DNA of 64,000 nucleotides, taken from Dendrosporobacter quercicolus (GTDB lineage Bacteria; Bacillota; Negativicutes; DSM-1736; Dendrosporobacteraceae). The DNA is taken from positions 1,172,794 to 1,236,793 of the forward strand of contig NZ_FNHB01000001.1 of NCBI RefSeq assembly GCF_900104455.1, given 5' to 3'. Numbering within the stretch: the first letter of the stretch is position 1; each line of letters begins with the position of its first letter. Position numbers and translations under genes: made by a program. Under the pieces are notes generated by a model. It made no database searches, had not been told where the DNA came from, and was given only the letters and a program-made list of their open reading frames with translations. Shown piece after piece: positions 24,333 through 32,828 of the stretch.

Positions 24333-25571
24333 CTACGCCTTCACAGTACCAACCCCGAAGGCGGTATTGTTCCGAAGTACCTGCTCCACCATGTTAGCTT
24401 CGCCATTGACACAGCTGACCAGTAAGACAAGTTCCGAAACCTTGTCTCTCCTCTGGCGGGTCATCTTTCGTCCCGTCAGCAGGTAGTCGCCGGCGAGCCC
24501 GACCGCCGCGCCGCCAAACAGCCCGATCAGCGCCCAGATTATCGGCCCCCAGGACCAGACAAACCCGTAGATTGTCCCCAGAACCATGCCTATAGTGCCG
24601 AACACCGAGGCAGTATCGATGATACTGACTCCATCGGACCGGTAGATGGTATCTAAAATTGCAAAGTTTTTTTGCTTCTGAGCGAGAGGTATCGCCAGCA
24701 TCTTTTCTTTGGCAATACCTTTTGCTTCCAGCTCGGTTATGGCAAGTTCAACAAATGACGAATGGTTGAAAGTGGCCGCTATCAGCATCTGGGTCGCTCC
24801 CTCCGTTATTGGCATGGGCAGTTCAAGCAGCAATCGCTGGTATCTTTTCGCGAGATATTCGCGTTGTTCCGCATCAAACTTTTTATTCAGTTCCACCGTG
24901 CAAGAGTATGAATCGTAGGCGGCAAAGCAGTAAATCGAAGGCATGAACAGTAACCATTGTGGATCGGCTACAGCCAGCGCCTGGCCTAAATCTCCTAAAA
25001 AAGTAAAATGCACAACCTGGAACAATCGCGAATAATAAGCGCTGACCATCCAGAAGGTTATCAGGAAAAGGCCGGTGACCATTCGCATGACGAACATATG
25101 CCCCAGTCCCGGAAACACCACGCTCCAGAAGACGCTGACCCAAGGCGACCTTTTGTCCAGGAAATTAATGCTGTACGGCAGCACCGTGAACACATCAATC
25201 GGCGCTTTTTCCCGTTCAGCAAGCACGGCCTGCTTATTGAGGCTTACGGAATGGTTGTAGGCATCCCACAGACCATAGCAATACGCGAGGGCATAGGCCA
25301 TCAGCCACCTGGTATCCAGCACTTCCTTGGCAAGCTCGATCCGCCCGGTAAACGAGTATAATATCGCCACATTTAAATTCGTCATCAGATTGATGAGGAC
25401 TTCCATAGCTACCAGCACGAAGCCTTTGATATAACTGCCGATCATTATCTGCCCGAAGCCCCCGAAAGAGGCCGCCCACCATACGGCCATGAGCGGATTC
25501 CGGACATGCATCTCCGATGTGGTAAAAGCGGAAAGGGCTAATCGCTTGCGGCGCGGCGTGTAGTCGCTCAT
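24333..25571 (-). CDS. Membrane protein with duplicated TM module and GS17M-like cytoplasmic segment
   Basis: A 412-aa protein that I do not recognise as a named family. Two modules resemble each other: NPLMAVWWAASFGGFGQIMI ... DAYNHSVSLNKQ (about residues 25-115) and SPWVSVFWSVVFPGLGHMFV ... AAYDSYSCTVELNKKF (about 140-235). Each is a set of membrane segments ending in a similar charged motif. A segment of about 60 residues then looks like the ferredoxin-like start of stress proteins (TQMLIAATFNHSSFVELAIT, ELEAKGI). A glycine-rich two-helix membrane hairpin and a short tail follow. It may be a stress-related membrane protein. It lies alone; weak hairpins follow it. Confidence 0.6.
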   Translation of the reverse strand: MSDYTPRRKRLALSAFTTSEMHVRNPLMAVWWAASFGGFGQIMIGSYIKGFVLVAMEVLINLMTNLNVAILYSFTGRIELAKEVLDTRWLMAYALAYCYGLWDAYNHSVSLNKQAVLAEREKAPIDVFTVLPYSINFLDKRSPWVSVFWSVVFPGLGHMFVMRMVTGLFLITFWMVSAYYSRLFQVVHFTFLGDLGQALAVADPQWLLFMPSIYCFAAYDSYSCTVELNKKFDAEQREYLAKRYQRLLLELPMPITEGATQMLIAATFNHSSFVELAITELEAKGIAKEKMLAIPLAQKQKNFAILDTIYRSDGVSIIDTASVFGTIGMVLGTIYGFVWSWGPIIWALIGLFGGAAVGLAGDYLLTGRKMTRQRRDKVSELVLLVSCVNGEANMVEQVLRNNTAFGVGTVKA

Positions 25572-26162
25572 TTCATTTCTCCTTAGGTATGCCCGCGCAT
25601 TAGTCTATGCCTCGTGTTTCGCGGCAACCTCACTGCCTCAAATCGAAGCAAAATATTCCGGCTACTCCCCGATTTATTGGGTAGTAGTCTTTAGTTATGC
25701 CCAAATTCCATTCCCGATAAATACCAATGACTGGGTCAGGTTGAAGTTTACTGCCATGAACCTTAGGGAGGCCTTGCCTGTTTTCATCTTTTTACGGAGC
25801 AAACCGAGATTTTACCATTGAAAATGCCGGTTTTTTGGCACTCTGAAGAAGCAGGAAAAAATTAGTTTCTTGCTTTTTTGAATGCTTAGTAGGGGTGTAC
25901 CTTCGCTTCTTCGGAAACGCTGTTGGCAAGTTAGGGAAGTATTGAAATGTGCTGCACCCTTCCCCAGTGAATTTTCATTCAATAAGCGCCGAAATAATCC
26001 GGTGCTTATTTCTTTGCCATTTTTGTTCTTTTCTAGGCGGTCAATTTCTTGGCTTAATTCCAGAATCTCGTTTAGCTCATCGTATTTTTGTCTTTTTTCG
26101 GGGGGACATTTTTTTCACATAACCGTTTCTTAAATATATAATCTAAAGCAACTATTACAATT
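25572..26162. other. Gene-poor spacer with one decayed frame
   Basis: No intact gene. On the minus strand (about 26125-25830) a frame without a start encodes PEKRQKYDELNEILELSQEI DRLEKNKNGK, split here for length, and continues to a stop. An ATG in another frame (MSPRKK) lies just upstream, so a slip in a C-run may have broken a small gene. I do not recognise it. The stretch ends where the duplicated block at 26163 begins. Confidence 0.35.
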
Positions 26163-26419
26163 TTTTGCAACTTTTTCTTTCTATGTCAATCAATATTCTA
26201 ACTATCCATCTTGCTAATAAACCCATAACGATGTAAATAGGGAATGAATACCAGTACAACCATTTAATCAGTACGTAAAATCCAAAATGTACAACAATAG
26301 TTCAGCCACAAATGAAAATACTGTTGATAGGCCAACTAACGCCCATAGGAAACTCTTCCAGGTCGGAAAAGTATTGATATACCAGCATAAAGATAATTGG
26401 CAGCATCGTATAATCAATC
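26163..26419 (-). pseudogene. Truncated copy of the CBO0543-family gene
   Basis: This block aligns base for base with 6264-6520, the C-terminal part of the CBO0543 gene. It carries scattered substitutions, one deleted G and one inserted A that shift the frame and restore it. It lacks the N-terminal half. It ends within 21 bp of a copied polymerase fragment whose original lies 11 kb from the CBO0543 original. Confidence 0.88.
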
Positions 26420-26439
26420 TCTGGAACCGCCGTGTAATG

Positions 26440-27034
26440 ACGCAGTCAGCGGCCGTATTTTCCATACCGTTTCCGGCACCATCTCATAGGTCCATTTGGC
26501 AATCCACGGCGGACGCTTTTTCGCTTCATGATCCAGTGCCAGTTTTGCCAAAAGCGGATTATCGCCAATGCCTACCGCCACAATAAGCCCCAGCTCATCC
26601 TTCACTGTCTTTAAGATAGCCTCCGCAATCGCCTCTGCGGGTCCAAACAAATTGTGCGATGCGGTAACATCCAATATGGACTCATCAATGCTATAAACAT
26701 GTAGATCTTCATCGGTTACGAAGCGACGGAATATATTCTGTATTGCCTGGTTCACATTAATATATAACGCCATATTGGGCTCTACTACCATAATCGGAGA
26801 ACGCTTGGGAATTTCAAAGAACCGGTTTCCGGTCTTGATATTGTATTCTGATTTAACCCTCGGGCTGCTGGCCAGTACAACCGCACCGGCTCTCCTTACA
26901 TCCGATACGACAGCAATATAGGCTTCTAACGGATCAAGCCCCCGCCGAACCGCCTCTACGGACGCAAAGAATGATTTTACGTCGACGCACAATACGCTCC
27001 TGCGGGGAAAACGTGAAAAATCAACGAGCCCCAT
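26440..27034 (-). pseudogene. Truncated copy of the Y-family polymerase gene
   Basis: The first about 198 residues of the polymerase, including both catalytic acidic motifs, are repeated. Only two amino-acid changes are apparent (NRLFEIP to NRFFEIP, and NMASYIN to NMALYIN). The frame then runs into unrelated sequence and stops after about eight further residues, so fingers, thumb and little finger are missing. DNA identity to 17549-18313 is colinear without indels across 765 bp. It can hardly be active as a polymerase. Confidence 0.9.
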
Positions 27035-27182
27035 TACTTTTGACTTCTTTCTCTTTCATCTGCTCGTTGTGCTCAGACAGAAGCATTCCCGCCCACTTGA
27101 CCATACATCGGTCGACGTAAAATATCCGGGCCATCTGCTGGTAAATAGGGATACTTAGTAAATTTATCGTATGTTCGCTCAC
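27021..27182 (-). CDS. Copy of the 53-aa polymerase-coupled ORF
   Basis: The same 53-codon ORF as at 18130-18291, now with GTG in place of ATG and seven substitutions (including D7N, L19R, V21F and G47V). GGAGGTGG is kept. The homology stops at 27204, which corresponds to 18313 inside the -10 element of the original, so this copy lacks the SOS promoter and LexA box. Whether it is expressed is unknown. Confidence 0.5.
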   Translation of the reverse strand: MSEHTINLLSIPIYQQMARIFYVDRCMVKWAGMLLSEHNEQMKEKEVKSNGAR

Positions 27183-27252
27183 CACTATCCACCTCCATAT
27201 ACATTGAAAGTTGTAAAATATGGTGTTTAACATTACAATACAGAAATTCTTA

Positions 27253-27280
27253 AACGTCCGTTTATACGGGCGTTTTTTTT
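27253..27280 (+). terminator. Terminator hairpin
   Basis: AACGTCCG pairs with CGGGCGTT (one G-T pair) around a 6-nt loop and is followed by a run of T. It lies between the duplicated block and the phage methyltransferase remnant. Confidence 0.6.
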
Positions 27281-27309
27281 TGGTTGGGAGGTAAAGACTT
27301 GGATTGTCA

Positions 27310-28117
27310 AACTGCCAATTGAAAACTAAACGCCGCACCCTATAATCCGCGCATTGACTTAAAACCGGTCGACAAGGAATATGAGAAACTCAAAAAATCC
27401 ATTCTCACCTTCGACTATATTGACCCGATCATCGTAAACAAGCGCGGCTATGTGGTGGTCGGCGGACACCAACGTCTGAAGATACTCCAGGCGATGGGAC
27501 ATACCGAAGCTGCAGGACTTGCTCGCTGAACTGCAGGAGGCTGGCATGGACATTGAGATTACCGGTTACGACGATTTGGAAATTGAAGAACTGATGCGCG
27601 TGGCTTTGGCTGACGAAGAGGGCAACTCCCCGAAAAAGCAGGCGGTTGAGGATGACTTCGACGCGGAGGGAGAAACCGCGAAGATTAAAACCCCGGTAAC
27701 CAAGCCGGGAGATATTTTGGTTACTTGGCCAGCATCGCCTGTTTGCGGCGATGCCGCCAAAGCGGAAGATGTCCAGCTGCTTGTGGACGGCAAGCTCTGC
27801 AACATGGTCTTTACGGACCCGCCGTATACGTTTCGTACGTTGGCAAAACGGCGGACAGTTTTAAAATTCAAAACGATAGCATGGCCGATGGCGATTTTTA
27901 CAAGTTTCTCTTGAAAGCGTATCAAAACATGCTGGAAGCAGTGGCACCGGGAGGTGCCATTTATGTTTGTCATGCCGATACCGAAGGTTGGAACTTTCGC
28001 AAGGCGATGGTGGACGCCGGCTGGCTTTTGAAGCAGTGCCTCGTCTGTGTAAAAAACAGTATGGTGCTAGGCTGCCAGGATTACCAAAATCCTGCACACG
28101 TTCCAATAAAGAGATAA
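27310..28117 (+). pseudogene. Phage-type ParB-domain DNA methyltransferase, multiply frameshifted
   Basis: Across three frames the order of a ParB-N/adenine-methylase fusion can be followed. A ParB-like part (APYNPRIDLKPVDKEYEKLK, VVVGGHQRLKILQAMGHT) is followed by a deletion, then MDIEITGYDDLEIEELMRVA with PVTKPGDI, then LCNMVFTDPPY with the catalytic DPPY. In another frame KIQNDSMADGDFYKFLLKAY and ICHAD-like IYVCHADTEGWNFRKAM follow. The C-terminus (target recognition) is lost after MVLGCQDYQ. Such genes are typical of prophages. It is not functional as read. Confidence 0.82.
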
Positions 28118-28295
28118 TCTTTTTCTCTTTCAAACTCTGGCAAACTCTCAGTACCACTGAATTTGTGCGTTTGAAAAGTTGAACAATTTTTTTTATTTTT
28201 CGCGGGAATTTATCGTGGCATAGCTGACTCCTGCGGCCCCCCGCCCCGTAGGAAGGAACCGCCCGATTCATTTCCAGGAAATGGTTTAAACCCTA

Positions 28296-28490
28296 TCACC
28301 GGATCGGCCGGCCCTGCTTCGGGACAATTGCCCCGTGCTTCCTCTCATCCGGCGGAGCGTTGGCTTTCATCGCCTGCCAACTCGTGATATGGCCGCTGCA
28401 CTGTCCTTGACGCCACTCCACTCGATTTGCCATACAGACTTCCAAACCGTGGTTCAAGCAGTCCGTCCGGCTACACACTACCGTTGGCAT
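28296..28490 (-). CDS. Small cysteine-containing protein, possibly DUF1540-like
   Basis: A 64-aa frame with a good ribosome site (AGGTGG, five bases before ATG). The N-terminus MPTVVCSRTDCLNHGLEVCM continues to VEWRQGQC, giving four cysteines spaced like a small metal-binding domain of the DUF1540 kind. It lies between phage-derived relics and may be a prophage survivor. Nothing else is seen in 28118-28701 except a hairpin near 28512-28535 (GACCGCCCC/GGGACGGCC). Confidence 0.42.
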   Translation of the reverse strand: MPTVVCSRTDCLNHGLEVCMANRVEWRQGQCSGHITSWQAMKANAPPDERKHGAIVPKQGRPIR

Positions 28491-28701
28491 GAGGCCACCT
28501 CCATAAAAAGTAAGACCGCCCCAAACGGGACGGCCTCCGAATTATAGATAATTCGGCTTTGTGTAAATCATTTTAATTATTAAACTCATTGTACATTTGT
28601 TCTCCGTGGTTTATACTGATAGTAAAAAAATGGATACACTACTCGATAACTTCGAACTATCTTGGTTATAAGTATAAAACTGCAGATGAGAGGAATGTGG
28701 A

Positions 28702-29109
28702 ATGAACAACAAACAAACCCTAAGTATTAATAACACTTTTTCAATCCGTATCGATGACATTATGATAGATTGTGATGACGCTCAAAAGCTGGGGGATTTT
28801 TACGCTGATTTATTGGGATGGAACAAGACCGAATTAGGCAAAAATTGTGTTTCAGTTCATTCTCCAGACCATCCTCTTCGCTTATTATGTCAACAAGAGA
28901 ACGACTATATCCCCCCTGTATGGCCGGAAACGGTTGATACACAACAAAAAATGCTCCATATCGATTTCACAGTAAGCAATCTACAAGTTGCTGTCAGTCA
29001 CGCTATATCCTTAGGTGCTAAAGTTGCCGAAAAACAATATAACCCCACTCAGTGGATAACCATGCTCGATCCTTCAGGACACCCGTTTTGTCTTTGCTTA
29101 CCAGAATAG
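28702..29109 (+). CDS. VOC-family (glyoxalase/bleomycin resistance-like) protein
   Basis: A 135-aa protein with the two-module VOC fold. It has SIRIDDIMIDCDDAQKLGDF at the start with DFYADLLGW, then MLHIDFTVSNLQVAVSHAIS, and the closing MLDPSGHPFCLCL. Metal ligands of the fold are plausible but not certain. It probably binds or modifies a small molecule, and the substrate is unknown. AGAGGAATGTGGA precedes the ATG, and a perfect terminator follows the stop. Confidence 0.82.
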   Translation: MNNKQTLSINNTFSIRIDDIMIDCDDAQKLGDFYADLLGWNKTELGKNCVSVHSPDHPLRLLCQQENDYIPPVWPETVDTQQKMLHIDFTVSNLQVAVSHAISLGAKVAEKQYNPTQWITMLDPSGHPFCLCLPE

Positions 29110-29110
29110 T

Positions 29111-29136
29111 GAGACCGCCCCAAACGGGGCGGTCTC
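29111..29136 (+). terminator. Perfect terminator hairpin after the VOC gene
   Basis: GAGACCGCCCC (29111-29121) and GGGGCGGTCTC (29126-29136) form an 11-bp stem with a 4-nt loop, one base after the stop codon. A less perfect relative lies near 28512-28535, upstream of the gene. Confidence 0.75.
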
Positions 29137-29201
29137 AAGTATTTCGATGGTATCATTATAGCACGGTCAAAATCAAAAAAGTGTTCACGATTTGTTCACG
29201 C

Positions 29202-29661
29202 TTATATCGCTTTCAATGCGGTGACGCCGAACAATGCGACGGCAAACTTCCGGATGGCATCGGTTTTTATTTCATAGACAATCTCGGGAATTTTCACTAT
29301 AGCCAATGCCCCGCGCGATGTCCTCTTTATCCACCTTTTTTACATACCACATAATCAGTACGTCCTTATACCGTTCACAGCCGGGGTCCAGGCAAATCGC
29401 ATTTAAGACGTCCTCGACTTTCCCCATCTCGGTGAGCGTTAACTCCCGCATCTCCTGCCACTTTTGTAGTTGAAAAAATTTGGTTTAAGGTATCGTGCGA
29501 CTGCGATGCCCGAACTCCGGTCACGTCCATGACCACGGCGCCCAGCGGTTTCGGCTCGGTCTGCCACATTAATGCCCGATCATCCGGTCGGCGTGCTCAA
29601 TGCTTTTCGTAATATCCCGGTAATAGCGCAAATAATTTTCAGCCTCTCTAATGCAGCCCAC
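29202..29661 (-). pseudogene. Phage regulator (ArpU/DUF1492-like), frameshifted
   Basis: Three frames in order read GCIREAENYLRYYRDITKSI with EHADRMIGH, then PKPLGAVVMDVTGVRASQSH with DTLNQIF, then QLQKWQEMRELTLTEMGKVE with VLIMWYVKKVDKEDIARGIG. This resembles the late-gene regulators of firmicute phages, whose C-terminal part is sigma-factor-like. Two frameshifts inactivate it. A further phage-like scrap (DKDYQFSKWLRQAVDGKIIN) lies upstream at about 29676-29790. Confidence 0.6.
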
Positions 29662-29797
29662 TGGTTAGTCCTCCTGCCTCGGGTTAATGATCTTGCCGTC
29701 AACCGCCTGCCGGAGCCACTTACTAAACTGATAGTCTTTATCGATTTCTTTCTTATCGCTCGAAACCTGATATTGCGTCTCTTAGGCAAGAGGTCTT

Positions 29798-30286
29798 TCA
29801 AGAATCCCCAATTCGATTGCTAACCGATAAAGTACTTCCGAGCCTAAAAAGATATGGTAAACTTATAAGCGTCAGAAAAGTGATAAGTCCACCTGCTAAT
29901 ACAATAAACTTTAATTGCAGACCATCTTCTAGGCTTTTCATAATAACAGTTAACCCAATTGGTAAATTTAACAATAGCCCTGTTAACGTTCCTGGTGCAT
30001 ACTTCCGGAGAACAAGCGTTGCGACAAAATGCGGAAAAACAGAATTGAGACACATCATAAATATAAAACCCAAATAAATATATTTAACTATTCCATAAAA
30101 TTGTCCTAATGTTATTGCCATAAACGTTATGAAATAACCCAATGCGGTTACAACTATCAATGCAAAATGGAATTCTCTGTTGGACACTGGGGGATGATAT
30201 TTTCCCGCATGTTTAGACCATCTGGGAAGCCATATGGCCTCTTCTATATTGTGCAAAGTAAAAGATAATAAAAAAAGTAATTCCAT
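29798..30286 (-). CDS. HXXEE-domain membrane protein
   Basis: A 162-aa protein with about five membrane segments. It carries the family motif HNIEEAIWLPRW near the N-terminus, which gives the HXXEE domain its name. Function is unknown. I start it at MELLFLL (30286), preceded by AGGAGGAGG; the frame extends 13 codons upstream without a ribosome site. Confidence 0.75.
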   Translation of the reverse strand: MELLFLLSFTLHNIEEAIWLPRWSKHAGKYHPPVSNREFHFALIVVTALGYFITFMAITLGQFYGIVKYIYLGFIFMMCLNSVFPHFVATLVLRKYAPGTLTGLLLNLPIGLTVIMKSLEDGLQLKFIVLAGGLITFLTLISLPYLFRLGSTLSVSNRIGDS

Positions 30287-30420
30287 AGCCTCCTCCTTTC
30301 TATTGGCACAGAACGGGGATTGCAAGCCGGTCTTTCCTATTTCTCAAACTCTGTGGTAAGTTTCGAGTCCTTTTACTCAAATCCTCCCGGTGACAGACGG
30401 CGGTTCGGTTTCTATAAAAT

Positions 30421-30555
30421 TCACTCTCCGCCAGCTTTACTCATATTGAAATTCTTCTTAAACCTGCGTCTGATCTCTTCGAGTTTTTGCTTATTACGTT
30501 CGACTGCGTCCATAATTGCTTGGCGCATTATTGGGTCATCGGTTTTGGATTCCAT
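30421..30555 (-). CDS. Small charged protein, 44 aa, unrecognised
   Basis: A short frame begins ATG after AAGGGGAAGCACA and encodes MESKTDDPIMRQAIMDAVER then NKQKLEEIRRRFKKNF, a highly charged helical protein. I know no family for it. It lies between the HXXEE gene and the secreted esterase. Confidence 0.4.
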   Translation of the reverse strand: MESKTDDPIMRQAIMDAVERNKQKLEEIRRRFKKNFNMSKAGGE

Positions 30556-30720
30556 TGTGCTTCCCCTTTTGTCATCGTCAGTACCTCTGACAACTTCACC
30601 GCCAAGGACATCTCGCTGCGTTTTTATTATACGGTGAGAAAAACAGGAATGAAAGGCGGCAGTTGGGCTCAGAGTTGCCACCCTCCAAAGGGGAAAAAAA
30701 AGGAACTTTGTTACTATTAT

Positions 30721-32487
30721 TTACTTTTCCGGCTTCCAGCCCGGATACAGTTTTACGTCGCTGCCCAAGGCAGTGCACGCGGAGTTGTAGCCGATGGTGC
30801 CGGCGCCGAGCTTGCCGGTCGGATAGTAAATGACAGTGCCGTCTTTCTCCGTGGAGTAGACCCTGTCTTTGGTCTGGATCTGCTGTTCCGCTAGTACATA
30901 CGGCTTGTTGAGATCCAGCTTGTGGCGATTCATCTCGGTCTCGCGGGTCTGGCTCATCAGCCACTCGTAACAGGCAAAGGTGCCATGACCGTAGAACCAT
31001 GCGGACATATGGCCGACGTTACCGCTCAGTGTGACCTGATAAATACCAAGATCGCTCTTACGGGAAACAAGCTCTTTCACAAGCGCATTTCTCTCTGCCA
31101 CGGTTGTGTTTTTCGTCAGAACCATCGGAGCCTCTTCCACTTTCACAGCGCAGAGGTCTTTGAAGAGCATCATGTATTCTGGATTGCCATCGGTGTTGAG
31201 ATAGAGGATGTTGTCGTCGGAGCACATGTAGAACCAGTTGTTGTAGTCGCAGGGTTTGCCTTCATCGTCTACGTTCCAGATGATCTTGCCGTCAGCTGGA
31301 GCATTGTAATATGCAGAGCCGTTAAACGCGTAATCCTTGTTGAAGTTGGTGCCCCATATGCAGCTCATGGGCATGATGGCGGCAAAGTAGTTGTCACGCT
31401 GCGCGGCCATGGCCATAATGGTCATGCCGCCCATGGACTGGCCGGAGCCGTAAATGCGGTTCGAATCGACGTTGTAAGTCTTCGTGAGGGAATCCATCAG
31501 CTGCCAGATTGCAGGGACGCCGCAGCTCAGGGTCCAGTTATCACGGGCCATGCGCAGTGCGTATTTTGGGTTTTCCTTGTCCATATTGAAGAACTCAGCG
31601 ATTGCCGGGCAGACAATGATCGCGCCGCCCAAACCCTGATCCTTTGCCAACTGTTGAAACTCCTTAGAGGCATAATTGCTAGGACCTTGTGCCTCGGTCA
31701 GGGGGAGCATCGGGTTGGAACTCATAGAACCAGCGTCATGGATTTGCAGGACCAGAGCATATTTCTTGCTTGGATCATAGTCTTTGGGGACGTACAGCGC
31801 ATAGGGCAGATCGAAATCCCAGTACTTGCCGTTTGCCTCATCGAAGCAATAGGTTGCCTTAAAAGCTGTACCGTCTTCGATGGTGTGAAGCTCATAATCC
31901 TCGATGCCCTTAATGGTGTAAGTGCCTTTAATTGCATAGTTGTAGTATTCCGGATCTCTCGGCTGGCCCGTCATGGGATTATATCCAACGTAAGTCTCCA
32001 CTGTGTAGTTTACAACCTTCTTGGTGCTGGGGACAATCACGTCTTTCGCAGTATGGATGGGTTTGACCTGCTTGACGTCTGCAGCCATGGTGATCTCCCA
32101 GGATCTGGCGAAGCGACTGACAGAATAATCGGTGTTGACCTCGATGATCACATAATTGCCGGTGCCGCTACCGCCTACTGCGGAGGTTTCAGGCTTGTCA
32201 TTTACATAGGCCTTCAGGGCCACGCCGGGATTGCTGCCCGCGTTGAGGTCTTCTTCGCTCAGCGTCGTGCCGTAGTCGTTGATCTCAAAAGTGCTCAGGT
32301 CGATATCAGCGCCGGTCAGATCGACCCCGTACTTGACAACGATGGCGTTAGTCTTGGAGCCGTCGATATCGACGAAGCCGAGGGTCTCTACGCTCTCGAT
32401 GACGTTGTCCGCCTTGAGCGAGAGTACCGGCGTTACCAGGAGACAGAGTGCCAAGATGATCAAAAGATATTTGGATATTTTTTTCAT
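30721..32487 (-). CDS. Secreted esterase/peptidase-like alpha/beta hydrolase
   Basis: A 588-aa exported protein. A signal peptide spans about residues 1-26 (MKKISKYLLIILALCLLVTP). The N-terminal about 200 residues are a beta-rich accessory domain. The hydrolase domain follows, with LPYALYVPKDYDPSKKYALV near residue 235, the nucleophile motif IYGSGQSMGGMTIMA near 355 and a late His in GNVGHMSAWF near 510. It resembles predicted peptidases/PHB-depolymerase-like esterases (COG4099 type). Composition and codon use look richer in G+C than the accessory genes beside it, so it may have a different origin. It stands alone. Confidence 0.8.
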   Translation of the reverse strand: MKKISKYLLIILALCLLVTPVLSLKADNVIESVETLGFVDIDGSKTNAIVVKYGVDLTGADIDLSTFEINDYGTTLSEEDLNAGSNPGVALKAYVNDKPETSAVGGSGTGNYVIIEVNTDYSVSRFARSWEITMAADVKQVKPIHTAKDVIVPSTKKVVNYTVETYVGYNPMTGQPRDPEYYNYAIKGTYTIKGIEDYELHTIEDGTAFKATYCFDEANGKYWDFDLPYALYVPKDYDPSKKYALVLQIHDAGSMSSNPMLPLTEAQGPSNYASKEFQQLAKDQGLGGAIIVCPAIAEFFNMDKENPKYALRMARDNWTLSCGVPAIWQLMDSLTKTYNVDSNRIYGSGQSMGGMTIMAMAAQRDNYFAAIMPMSCIWGTNFNKDYAFNGSAYYNAPADGKIIWNVDDEGKPCDYNNWFYMCSDDNILYLNTDGNPEYMMLFKDLCAVKVEEAPMVLTKNTTVAERNALVKELVSRKSDLGIYQVTLSGNVGHMSAWFYGHGTFACYEWLMSQTRETEMNRHKLDLNKPYVLAEQQIQTKDRVYSTEKDGTVIYYPTGKLGAGTIGYNSACTALGSDVKLYPGWKPEK

Positions 32488-32638
32488 AATTAAATCTCCT
32501 CGTATACCAGAAAGATTATCGCGAAATATTCACCATCCCTTTGAGGCGGATTTGATAATGATTAACATAGAAAACGCCAGGTATAAATCGGCCTGATGTT
32601 TTCTAGTCACGTCAAGGGAAACATATTCCACATTTCAC

Positions 32639-32690
32639 CACAGCCTTTGAACCCAGTCCCCACCTGGCTTTAAAGGCTGTGTTTTCTTTT
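32639..32690 (+). terminator. Terminator-like hairpin
   Basis: CACAGCCTTT (32639-32648) pairs with AAAGGCTGTG (32672-32681), followed by TTTTCTTTT. There is no plus-strand gene before it. It is followed directly by the second copy of the dispersed repeat (32687-32709). Apart from this, the 32488-32828 spacer holds only the next hairpin. Confidence 0.55.
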
Positions 32691-32709
32691 CAGCCAAATG
32701 CAACACTCC
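32687..32709 (+). repeat. Dispersed short repeat, copy 2
   Basis: It contains CAGCCAAATGCAACACTCC, one base different from the copy at 15738-15760. Confidence 0.5.
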
Positions 32710-32782
32710 ACGTGAAACGTCTATGAGAACAGAAGATAAATCCTTTTACAACCATAGACGTATGCGAAAACATATCAAATAT

Positions 32783-32811
32783 TTAGCCACAACGCACCAT
32801 GTTGTGGCTAA
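32783..32811 (-). terminator. Hairpin after rlmD
   Basis: TTAGCCACAAC and GTTGTGGCTAA form a perfect 11-bp stem with a 7-nt loop, 18 bp beyond the rlmD stop codon. The following sequence is AT-rich rather than a clean T-run. Confidence 0.55.
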
Positions 32812-32828
32812 TTCACTAGCTTTATACA

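Noticed and set aside
26414-27034. The copied polymerase fragment as an intact short polymerase.
   Set aside because: It ends after the palm region in unrelated residues and lacks the little-finger domain needed for DNA binding.
30922-32493. A 523-codon open frame on the plus strand, exactly opposite the secreted esterase gene.
   Set aside because: The minus-strand frame has a signal peptide, a hydrolase nucleophile motif and a ribosome site. The plus-strand translation is low-complexity, without domains, and is a by-product of codon bias.
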